DNA of 5,137 nt from Thermoplasmata archaeon. GTDB lineage: Archaea; Thermoplasmatota; Thermoplasmata; Thermoplasmatales; Thermoplasmataceae. Of the stretch, positions 1-5,110 are shown in pieces; within the stretch, counting starts at the first letter, position 1, and every line of letters starts with the position of its first letter. The position numbers and the translations under genes are program-made. The stretch covers positions 1-5,137 of the forward strand of contig JAJZKL010000119.1 of assembly GCA_021804185.1 (NCBI GenBank), read 5' to 3'. Below the pieces are notes generated by a model. It saw nothing but the letters and a program-made list of their open reading frames with translations, ran no database searches and was not told where the DNA came from.

Positions 1-8
1 ACATTATA

Positions 9-20
9 TTTTTTTTTTTT
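9..20 (+). terminator. Run of 12 T at the left window edge
   Basis: A plus-strand tract of twelve T lies about 26 bp beyond the dapB stop. It could terminate a rightward transcript entering from the left of the window, convergent with dapB. On the minus strand the same DNA reads A-rich then TATAAT, so it could instead be promoter DNA for a gene further left. A short hairpin (CTGAA, TTT, TTCAG at 38-50) overlaps the dapB stop. Confidence 0.35.
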
Positions 21-46
21 AGTAATTTCCATTTTGACTGAATTTT

Positions 47-850
47 TCAGAGATTGAGAAGCCGATCCATGCCTCTGGTCAGGCCTTTCATATTGATCAC
101 TTTCCGTACCGCCAGAAGGGTGCCTTCTAAATATGGTTCAGGGCCTGATCCCGCATCGAAGGATAATGAAAGCCTCTCATCAGGGCTTCCAAACTCAACA
201 GAAACACCCAGAACATGACCGGGGATCCTCACAGAATGGATCTGGATTCCATTTACTGTAGCGCCCCTGCTTTCTCTGAAACCGGTTGTCTCGGACAAGG
301 GAACTGTAATTGAAGGTTTTCTCTGGCTGGAAATTCTATGGGCCATTTCAAGTGCGGTCCCGCTTGGAGAGTCAATCTTGTTTTCTGATCCGAAATCCAA
401 TATCTCCCAGCTTTTCATGTATTTTGCAGCAATCTCCGAGAAATGAAGCACCAGGGTGGCCGATATTGAGAAATTCCCCGCTGCAAAAACACCTATACCC
501 TTTTCTAAGGCGGCTCTGTTTATTTCATCATAGTCCTGATCAGTAAGGCCGGATGTTCCAATTACAACATTCACTCCTTTTTGTATGGCTTCCAGGACGT
601 TTCTCTTTACAGCAGAAGGGGAGGTATAATCTATCATGACATCAGCTCCATTAAGAAGCGCATCTTGCACTGATCCGGACGCAACAGTTTCATTTCCTCT
701 GATGCCAAAAATCTCACTTACTCTTCTGCCAGAAGCCTTTCTTGAAACAGCACCTGTGAGAATAAGATCGCCGGAGTTAAGGACTGCAGGCACAAGAGCC
801 CGTCCAACCCATCCTGTGGCACCTGCAATACAAACCCTTATCCTGTCCAT
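47..850 (-). CDS. dapB: DapB-type reductase (4-hydroxy-tetrahydrodipicolinate reductase family), non-canonical active site
   Basis: This 267-aa protein has the length and layout of dihydrodipicolinate reductase, the cytosolic NAD(P)H-dependent enzyme of the diaminopimelate route to lysine. The N-terminal Rossmann fold starts with GATGWVGR (residues 10-17), and GTSG (98-101) fits the cofactor loop. R37 and K38 sit after the second strand where an acidic residue often marks NADH use, which suggests NADPH. The C-terminal domain has KIDSPSGT (158-165), matching the catalytic lysine and substrate-binding K-x-D-A-P-S-G-T motif. The two histidines that precede that lysine in E. coli DapB are replaced by G154 and S155. 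The motifs WEILDF, IHSVRIPG and DERLSLSFDAG recall, from memory, a bacterial DapB subfamily that also lacks this pair. The gene ends the MutS-pair operon, 31 nt behind its neighbour, and no other lysine gene is in view. The fold assignment is firm; activity on the lysine intermediate is uncertain. Confidence 0.88.
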   Translation of the reverse strand: MDRIRVCIAGATGWVGRALVPAVLNSGDLILTGAVSRKASGRRVSEIFGIRGNETVASGSVQDALLNGADVMIDYTSPSAVKRNVLEAIQKGVNVVIGTSGLTDQDYDEINRAALEKGIGVFAAGNFSISATLVLHFSEIAAKYMKSWEILDFGSENKIDSPSGTALEMAHRISSQRKPSITVPLSETTGFRESRGATVNGIQIHSVRIPGHVLGVSVEFGSPDERLSLSFDAGSGPEPYLEGTLLAVRKVINMKGLTRGMDRLLNL

Positions 851-876
851 TTAGAAATAAATTACCTTACTCTATC

Positions 877-884
877 TATATTTA
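877..884 (-). promoter_or_regulatory. Possible internal TATA box for dapB
   Basis: TAAATATA on the minus strand overlaps the stop codon of MutS-like subunit B. Its centre is about 30 nt before the dapB ATG, so a transcript could start a few bases before that ATG. The Shine-Dalgarno match for dapB is weak (only AAGGT, about 14 nt away), which leaves room for a separate near-leaderless transcript. AT-rich intergenic DNA produces such matches by chance, so this is tentative. Confidence 0.3.
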
Positions 885-2417
885 CGCACCATGGAGAATT
901 CCTTCAGATTCCCCAGAACCCTCTTCTTCATTGAAAATACTTCTGTAAAGGTCTAATGAATAGCCTGTCTCTGAAGGTCTCCCAGCTATGATGCGATAGG
1001 TCCTTGTTCCGTCATCTTTTCTCTCTGCCCTCAGAAAAAGAGTGCCTGATTTGGTATGTTCTTCAATTCGTGAAGCAAATTCGTAGTTATGTGTCACGAA
1101 AAAGATCTTCAGTCCTTTTTCCTTCAGGGCACTGACTATATTGAAGGATATCTCAGATCCCTCCCTCATATTTGTTGATGAAAAGGACTCATTGAAAAGA
1201 ATCATTGAATTGCCGGAAACATGGTCAAGGATCTCACTCATCCTAGCCAGCTCCTCATCGAGCTTTCCCATGGTCATCCCCCTGTCCTCCTCTCTTTTGA
1301 AATGAGTAAACAGTGAATCTTTCAGATCAGATCTGAATGATGTTGCTGGTACAAAAATCCCTGACTGAAACATCAGCTGGGCCTGCCCTATGCTTCTCAG
1401 GAATGTTGATTTTCCACCCCTGTTCGCCCCAGTAATTATTACGAGGTTCTTTCCATCAGCATCAATGCTGTTGCTAACAATATCTGAACCAGTGGATATT
1501 TTGAGGGAAATATCGTAGAGCCCTTCAAAACTCAGGGAGAAACCATCTGAAGCAGCAGGCACAGGGAAACAGAGTTCCCCTCCTTTGTCTGTGACAGTTC
1601 TGTGCAGGTTCAGGCAACCTACATAGAAGGCTATCTCTTCCCTGAGCTTTTTCATATAACCAAGAACACTCTCAGAAGCTCCCTTAAGTGTTCCGACGAT
1701 GCTTGACACAGATTCCGAACGGATTTCAGCTATAGCCTGAGCTCCGGCCTCATCCCTTGGCGGAAGGTTGTAGGTGTAGTGTTTTCCGCCGCTCACCTTT
1801 GTGAGGGGGTTAATTGATTTCCTTTTGGTAGTGGGGCCAAGGAGTATATGGTTCGTACTGACATTTCCGGGGCCAAGATTTACAGAAACAGATACTCCAT
1901 TTGGAAATTTGAGGTTATCAAGTTTCTCCTCTATTGAATTCAGATAGGAATCATCGAGCTCTCTGTTCAGCTGTTCCAGAAATTTTCTGAATCCTGAAGA
2001 ACTGAACTTATTAATGGCATCGGAAAGCTCCTTATTGATCTGCCTGAAACCCATGACCAGAATTCTTAGTATTTTTGCGGATTCATATACGATCAGTTCT
2101 GGATTTGTCTGTCCGAACCAGAACGACTCTCTCCTCTCCTTCTCCAAACAGGTAACCACTATCTCGTAAATCCTCCTGACTGTGGATTCATTAGAAATGC
2201 AATCCTTAAGAATGTCCTGCCTGTAGGTCAATGCTGCTGGATCGGTCAGCGGTTTGAGTAACACATTCCGGCAAACCCCTTTTAGAAAATCATCCCCCTC
2301 AGCCATTGCATCAATTATCATCGCCAGCTCCAGGTCCTGTATAAGATATTCACTGCCCCATGACTCGTTCCCTTCCAGTGGTCTCTCGCCTTCCCTGAAC
2401 ATAAGGAATGTCTTCAT
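882..2417 (-). CDS. Short MutS-family ATPase, subunit B of a paralogous pair
   Basis: This 511-aa protein is a MutS-family ATPase without the N-terminal mismatch-recognition and connector domains of classical MutS (about 800-900 aa). Residues 1-320 are mostly helical, as expected for a MutS core/lever region. The ATPase domain has Walker A GANRGGKST (330-338), FTHFKREED (370-378), GKLDEELARM (384-393), a Walker B-like ILFNE (406-410) followed by SFSSTN, and VTH with H443. The usual Walker B aspartate is asparagine N409, with glutamate E410 kept. Its N-terminus parallels the upstream gene (DLELAMII 28-35, LKPL 54-57, YRQ 65-67), so the two are paralogues. The start ATG overlaps the preceding stop as ATGA and has AGGAGG 8 nt upstream, so translation is probably coupled. 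A heterodimer acting on nucleic acid is inferred; the substrate is unknown. From memory, close relatives occur in Actinobacteria and Chloroflexi, often annotated simply as MutS. Confidence 0.9.
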   Translation of the reverse strand: MKTFLMFREGERPLEGNESWGSEYLIQDLELAMIIDAMAEGDDFLKGVCRNVLLKPLTDPAALTYRQDILKDCISNESTVRRIYEIVVTCLEKERRESFWFGQTNPELIVYESAKILRILVMGFRQINKELSDAINKFSSSGFRKFLEQLNRELDDSYLNSIEEKLDNLKFPNGVSVSVNLGPGNVSTNHILLGPTTKRKSINPLTKVSGGKHYTYNLPPRDEAGAQAIAEIRSESVSSIVGTLKGASESVLGYMKKLREEIAFYVGCLNLHRTVTDKGGELCFPVPAASDGFSLSFEGLYDISLKISTGSDIVSNSIDADGKNLVIITGANRGGKSTFLRSIGQAQLMFQSGIFVPATSFRSDLKDSLFTHFKREEDRGMTMGKLDEELARMSEILDHVSGNSMILFNESFSSTNMREGSEISFNIVSALKEKGLKIFFVTHNYEFASRIEEHTKSGTLFLRAERKDDGTRTYRIIAGRPSETGYSLDLYRSIFNEEEGSGESEGILHGA

Positions 2418-3940
2418 GCTCTTACCCTCCTTATTATATCATCATGAGTAAGCGAGTATTTTCTTGCCAGGGCCATTGCGTATGCCAGGCCATCGGCCGG
2501 CCTTCTTTGAATAATGAATGTCCTGACTTCAGGGTTTTCTGGAGACACCGAACCAACAAGGCTCACAGTCCCCTCTGTCTGTGCAAGTTCATCTATAAAG
2601 GTTACAAATAGGCACAGGGAGCCTTTAGCCCTGATCTTCTCAAGAATTCTTTTCCCAAGCATGAGCGAATCTTTAAGGGTCGTTGAGCTAAGCATCTCAT
2701 TTATTATTATGAGGCTATTAGGGCTGGATTTTTCCAGTATCCTGTGTATACGCAAAAGATCGTCTTCCAGTTTTCCCCGCAAGTTTTCAATATTTTCCTC
2801 TTTCTCAAAGTGGGTGAATATCACGTCAGGAATGGATATGGAAACATACTTGCCTGGAACAGGCAAACCAAGAGAGGCCAGGTAGTGGATCTGGCCTACT
2901 GATCTGGCAAATGTTGTCTTTCCCCCATGGTTTGGGCCAGTTACGACTGCTATAGATTCTCCAGGGTTCAATGTAAGATCGTTGGGGACTATCTTGCCAT
3001 GTCTTCTCAAAAGACTGTGTGCCAGAGCAACGTCATAGATTTGCCTCAAAATCATCCCTTCATTTCTGTTCAGAAGAGACGGAATGCAGAAACTGAGGCC
3101 ATTTCGCCTTAAATTATCCATGAAGTCAATGTAGAAAAGGTAGAATTTGATTCCTTTGTAGAAATCCATTATTCCAGCATCTATGAAATTTCTGTTCTTT
3201 TCAAAGAATGATAACATCTCCCCGAACGTCTCCGGAAAGAGCTTAGCAACCATACCCAGGACCGCAGATTCAACATGGCTGAAGCCACCCGACCTACGCG
3301 GCAACTCCTCTGATCCGGAGTTCTGGTCAGTGGAGAACCTGGAAAAGAGATCTCTTATCTCCTTTCCAAGGTCAATTTCTTCGTGACATTTAGAAACTCT
3401 GATCCTGCCGGAGCTGATGGTCATCTTAAACCTGATCCCGTTGAGATCAGATATTATCTTTTGCGATTCCTTCCTGAGATCTTGAAAGGATTCTGAGTTC
3501 AGATAGTCCTTAAGGTACATAGAGAAGCTGGAAAGCCCTTCGTAAACGGGTTCTGAGGCTATTAGCCTTCCAGAAATACTTATGAGGCATTCGCAGTAAA
3601 TCTGCACAGAATCCAATAGCCATCTTTCGGCCTGATATCTGTATAGCCTGTCAATACCAGAAAGATATCCAGTCACCTTATCCATTTTAGATGAAAAGTC
3701 ACGTATAATTTCCAGAGTATCAGAGTTCTGAAGGTCCATAAAGACTCCCTGTCTGTACTTTATATTTTGAAGGTTCCTCAGAGGTTTAAGAAACAGCTCT
3801 TCAAGATAATCCTCTCCTCTCTTCCCTTTTATGTTGCCAATAATATAATCAAGATTCAGATCCGTCAGGAATTCAGTGCATCTCTCAGGTGTCTCAGGCT
3901 CGTCACCCATTTCCTTGAAAAGTATGTCTTGATATTTCAA
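2414..3940 (-). CDS. Short MutS-family ATPase, subunit A of a paralogous pair
   Basis: This 508-aa MutS-family protein is the first gene of the pair and likewise lacks the mismatch-recognition domain. The ATPase domain shows Walker A GPNHGGKTT (335-343), FTHFEKEE (375-382), GKLEDDLLRI (389-398) and IIINE (411-415) followed by MLSSTT. Walker B aspartate is replaced by N414, and the histidine of the MutS T-H motif is F448 (VTF). Near the C-terminus RRPADGLAYA (479-488) looks like a family hallmark. N-terminal blocks DLNLDYII (27-34), LKPL (51-54) and YRQ (62-64) are shared with subunit B. The start is taken as TTG at 3940 because AGGGGTGA lies 6 nt upstream; the next in-frame ATG at 3910 would give 498 aa and has AGGA only 2 nt away. 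The C-terminus is short, with no obvious nuclease or Smr domain as found in MutS2. It could belong to one of the minor MutS subfamilies; which one cannot be settled by eye. Confidence 0.9.
   Translation of the reverse strand: MKYQDILFKEMGDEPETPERCTEFLTDLNLDYIIGNIKGKRGEDYLEELFLKPLRNLQNIKYRQGVFMDLQNSDTLEIIRDFSSKMDKVTGYLSGIDRLYRYQAERWLLDSVQIYCECLISISGRLIASEPVYEGLSSFSMYLKDYLNSESFQDLRKESQKIISDLNGIRFKMTISSGRIRVSKCHEEIDLGKEIRDLFSRFSTDQNSGSEELPRRSGGFSHVESAVLGMVAKLFPETFGEMLSFFEKNRNFIDAGIMDFYKGIKFYLFYIDFMDNLRRNGLSFCIPSLLNRNEGMILRQIYDVALAHSLLRRHGKIVPNDLTLNPGESIAVVTGPNHGGKTTFARSVGQIHYLASLGLPVPGKYVSISIPDVIFTHFEKEENIENLRGKLEDDLLRIHRILEKSSPNSLIIINEMLSSTTLKDSLMLGKRILEKIRAKGSLCLFVTFIDELAQTEGTVSLVGSVSPENPEVRTFIIQRRPADGLAYAMALARKYSLTHDDIIRRVRA
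2426..2431 (-). promoter_or_regulatory. Shine-Dalgarno site of MutS-like subunit B
   Basis: AGGAGG on the minus strand lies 8 nt before the ATG at 2417, inside the last codons of subunit A. It fully matches the anti-Shine-Dalgarno consensus. With the 4-bp ATGA overlap this indicates translational coupling and likely near-equal synthesis of the two subunits. Confidence 0.8.
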
Positions 3941-3946
3941 ACAGGC

Positions 3947-3954
3947 TCACCCCT
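3947..3954 (-). promoter_or_regulatory. Shine-Dalgarno site of MutS-like subunit A, deciding a TTG start
   Basis: AGGGGTGA on the minus strand matches the AGGAGGTGA consensus with a contiguous GGTGA core, 6 nt before TTG at 3940. It is the main reason for choosing the TTG start over the ATG at 3910. It also implies that the mRNA of this operon has a leader, unlike the leaderless 174-aa gene upstream. Confidence 0.65.
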
Positions 3955-3975
3955 TTCTTTTAAGTCTGGCAATTC

Positions 3976-4041
3976 TCATTCACCATTACAAAGATTACAG
4001 GAGTCATCAGCCTGTGGCAGGCGTTGAAACGGGAACTCCAT
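3976..4041 (-). CDS. Possible 21-aa leader micro-ORF with a C-x-x-C motif
   Basis: An ATG-initiated micro-ORF of 21 codons plus TGA lies in the leader of the MutS-like operon, ending 35 nt before the TTG start. The predicted peptide begins MEFPFQRL and ends with DSCNLCNGE, so it carries one C-x-x-C pair. There is no Shine-Dalgarno sequence. A TATA-like TTAAAT lies about 30 nt before the ATG, so near-leaderless translation is conceivable. An overlapping 16-codon ORF in another frame (4007-4057) shows that chance ORFs of this size occur here. No homologue is recognised; a regulatory leader peptide or a random ORF are both possible. Confidence 0.2.
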   Translation of the reverse strand: MEFPFQRLPQADDSCNLCNGE

Positions 4042-4049
4042 CCCGGTTT
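4010..4049 (-). repeat. Two adjacent hairpins in the MutS-operon leader
   Basis: On the minus strand the first element pairs AAACCGGGA with TCCCGTTT around a six-base loop (4027-4049), giving eight pairs and one bulged base. Four nucleotides later GCCTG pairs with CAGGC around the loop CCA (4010-4022). In RNA these would be two back-to-back stem-loops about 70 nt upstream of the subunit A start. No long T-run follows, so they do not look like a terminator. They may form a regulatory or stabilising leader structure. No known riboswitch class is recognised. Confidence 0.45.
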
Positions 4050-4068
4050 AGTATCATTTCCCCAAGGA

Positions 4069-4074
4069 ATTTAA
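4069..4074 (-). promoter_or_regulatory. Possible TATA box of the MutS-like operon
   Basis: TTAAAT on the minus strand is preceded by purine-rich GAAAGA, resembling an archaeal BRE plus TATA arrangement. Transcription would start near 4046, leaving a leader of roughly 105 nt before subunit A that contains the hairpins and the micro-ORF. It is the best candidate in the 227-nt gap, but several other AT-rich stretches could serve. Confidence 0.3.
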
Positions 4075-4131
4075 TCTTTCCTGGTCATGGAATGAGGTCA
4101 GCTAGGTATTGTAAGAGGAAAAGTGTATAGT

Positions 4132-4136
4132 AAAAA
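4132..4136 (-). terminator. Possible oligo-T terminator of the 174-aa gene
   Basis: TTTTT on the minus strand lies about 31 nt after the stop codon, within an AT-rich stretch. Archaeal RNA polymerase often terminates at oligo-T without a hairpin. One run of five T is a weak signal. Confidence 0.25.
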
Positions 4137-4167
4137 TTTAATTAATTAGATACGCCAGATTTTCCAA

Positions 4168-4692
4168 TTACAGTGGCAGTTTCTTCCAGTTTATCAGGTC
4201 TTCATTGTTTAGCGATCTTATCTCAAGGCATTCGAGGATATCCACGAATAGATCATCACGAATGTAGTTTTTCAATATTTTTTCCTCTCCATGTTTGTAA
4301 ATAGCCCCTTTTAAGGCCCCCGCAGCCATGGCACCCCCAATCTTCTGTGAATGGTCAGCCTCCTCGCCTATTTCTGGAGAAAATGACTTTTTTAGGCCGT
4401 CCTTCTGTATGTCTTTCAAAAAATCGTCTACTGTATCTTTTAACTGCCTGCTGTTTTCTTCAGTAATAACTATTCTCACCTTGAAATCAGGGGAGAAATC
4501 TACATTCTCGCCGGATACTTTAAACCACCTGGATGCATCCTTTTGAAAGAACACTTCCGTAAGGGCTTTTGCAACCTCTTTAGGTTTGGAGAAGTCAATG
4601 TTTCCTGTCAGATCATAGGTTACAAGTTTTCCATCATCTGAGACTTTCCTGCAAGATTCAACCGCTGATGCAAGGCCATCATCTTTTGCCAT
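4168..4692 (-). CDS. Hypothetical acidic protein, 174 aa, leaderless
   Basis: I do not recognise this protein. The ATG at 4692 is preferred over an upstream in-frame TTG at 4707: a TATA box at 4714-4721 places the transcription start almost exactly on that ATG, so the TTG would not be transcribed. The sequence is rich in Asp, Glu and Lys and has no signal peptide or membrane segment. Residues 23-30 (LVTYDLTG) and 69-77 (DFKVRIVIT) look like beta strands, and 80-97 is probably a charged helix. A small-residue stretch GGAMAAGALKGAI (119-131) could be a glycine-zipper-like packing helix, but the lysine and short length argue against a membrane span. The C-terminus is helical and ends WKKLPL. It has its own promoter and a 227-nt gap before the MutS-like operon, so a functional link is not shown. 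The coding call rests on the long open frame and the promoter fit. Confidence 0.75.
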   Translation of the reverse strand: MAKDDGLASAVESCRKVSDDGKLVTYDLTGNIDFSKPKEVAKALTEVFFQKDASRWFKVSGENVDFSPDFKVRIVITEENSRQLKDTVDDFLKDIQKDGLKKSFSPEIGEEADHSQKIGGAMAAGALKGAIYKHGEEKILKNYIRDDLFVDILECLEIRSLNNEDLINWKKLPL

Positions 4693-4713
4693 ATATGAAC
4701 AATGCAAATCAGA

Positions 4714-4721
4714 TATTTATA
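4714..4721 (-). promoter_or_regulatory. TATA box of the 174-aa gene (leaderless promoter)
   Basis: TATAAATA on the minus strand is centred about 26 nt before the ATG at 4692, the usual distance from an archaeal TATA box to the transcription start. No Shine-Dalgarno sequence precedes the ATG. Together they indicate a leaderless mRNA. It also gives the best clue in the window that the host is an archaeon. Confidence 0.6.
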
Positions 4722-4765
4722 CAGAACAGCAAACTCTCATGATCGAATGGGTAAAAATACAAAAC

Positions 4766-4772
4766 TTATATG
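4766..4772 (+). promoter_or_regulatory. Possible divergent TATA box
   Basis: TTATATG on the plus strand follows an A-rich stretch that could be a BRE. Its expected start site is near 4795, next to a TTG that opens a 21-codon ORF. It would be divergent from the 174-aa gene promoter about 50 bp away. Confidence 0.35.
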
Positions 4773-4795
4773 CCAATTCATAGCAAAAAACTGGT

Positions 4796-4861
4796 TTGAA
4801 CAAGAGTGCCTCAGGAATTAAGGTTGTGAAAGGGGGTGAAAAATTTAACATACAGGTGTAA
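4796..4861 (+). CDS. Possible 21-aa micro-ORF or short RNA, divergent from the 174-aa gene
   Basis: A TTG-initiated ORF of 21 codons plus TAA begins almost exactly at the start site predicted from the TATA-like box at 4766-4772. The peptide contains the stretch SASGIKVVKGGEKFNIQV, which has an ordinary soluble-protein composition. T-runs follow the stop within 30 nt. It could be a microprotein, a fragment of a decayed gene, or a small RNA whose ORF is incidental. No homologue is recognised. TTG as a leaderless start is unusual, which lowers confidence. Confidence 0.2.
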   Translation: MNKSASGIKVVKGGEKFNIQV

Positions 4862-4868
4862 TGATGCA

Positions 4869-4888
4869 TTTTTCTTTGGTTTTTATTT
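4869..4888 (+). terminator. Possible T-rich terminator of the plus-strand unit
   Basis: Two runs of five T (4869-4873 and 4880-4884) with further T-rich sequence follow the micro-ORF stop. This is compatible with hairpin-independent archaeal termination, but the region is AT-rich overall. Confidence 0.3.
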
Positions 4889-4903
4889 AAATAAAGTTCC
4901 AAA

Positions 4904-4921
4904 ATTATCCTAGATTATCCT
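4904..4921. repeat. Short tandem direct repeat
   Basis: ATTATCCT occurs twice at a spacing of 10 bp, about one helical turn (4904-4911 and 4914-4921). Direct repeats in helical phase can be binding sites for a regulator, but two copies of an 8-mer in AT-rich DNA are weak evidence. The second copy overlaps a small inverted repeat, TCCTC/GAGGA (4918-4933). Confidence 0.3.
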
Positions 4922-5035
4922 CCGCTCAGAGGAAGTTTTCCAGGAAATGATTAAATTGGAGATGAATGAATAATTATGCAAAGGATATTTCATCAAGCAC
5001 AAAGAACCCAAACACCTTATTTATTGGATATGCCG

Positions 5036-5070
5036 TTGTGAGGGTCTAAGTTCAGGCCTTCTCTTCACAA
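5036..5070. repeat. Inverted repeat with a long loop
   Basis: TTGTGA (5036-5041) pairs with TCACAA (5065-5070), and G-U-type pairs could extend the stem to about nine pairs. It lies downstream of the TATA-like CTTATTTATT (5016-5025) and upstream of TTATTTTTT (5101-5109). A start site predicted from that TATA (about 5046) would fall inside the left arm, so it does not form a clean RNA gene. Confidence 0.3.
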
Positions 5071-5110
5071 GGATATGGACTGAGCAAAAGAGGCGTTAAA
5101 TTATTTTTTG

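Noticed and set aside
310..546. Plus-strand open frame of 78 codons opposite dapB
   Set aside because: It is antisense to a clear DapB coding region and shows no family motif.
2514..2885. Plus-strand open frame of 123 codons
   Set aside because: It lies entirely opposite the Walker-motif region of MutS-like subunit A, has a serine-rich shadow composition and no start signals.
882..3940. Classical mismatch-repair mutS, or mutS2 with an Smr domain
   Set aside because: Both proteins are about 510 aa, too short for the recognition domains, and neither has a C-terminal extension that could hold an Smr domain.
3961..4060. Possible C/D box RNA on the minus strand (CTGATGA near 4003-4010)
   Set aside because: A C-box-like TGATGA is present, but no properly spaced D, C' and D' boxes could be found.
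4717..4902. Minus-strand open frame of 61 codons upstream of the 174-aa gene
   Set aside because: It overlaps the TATA box at 4714-4721, lacks a promoter or Shine-Dalgarno signal and resembles translated AT-rich intergenic DNA.
4976..5041. Plus-strand ORF of 21 codons
   Set aside because: It has no Shine-Dalgarno site and no suitably placed TATA box, and its peptide shows no recognisable feature. It was briefly considered as a transposase remnant, but nothing supports that.
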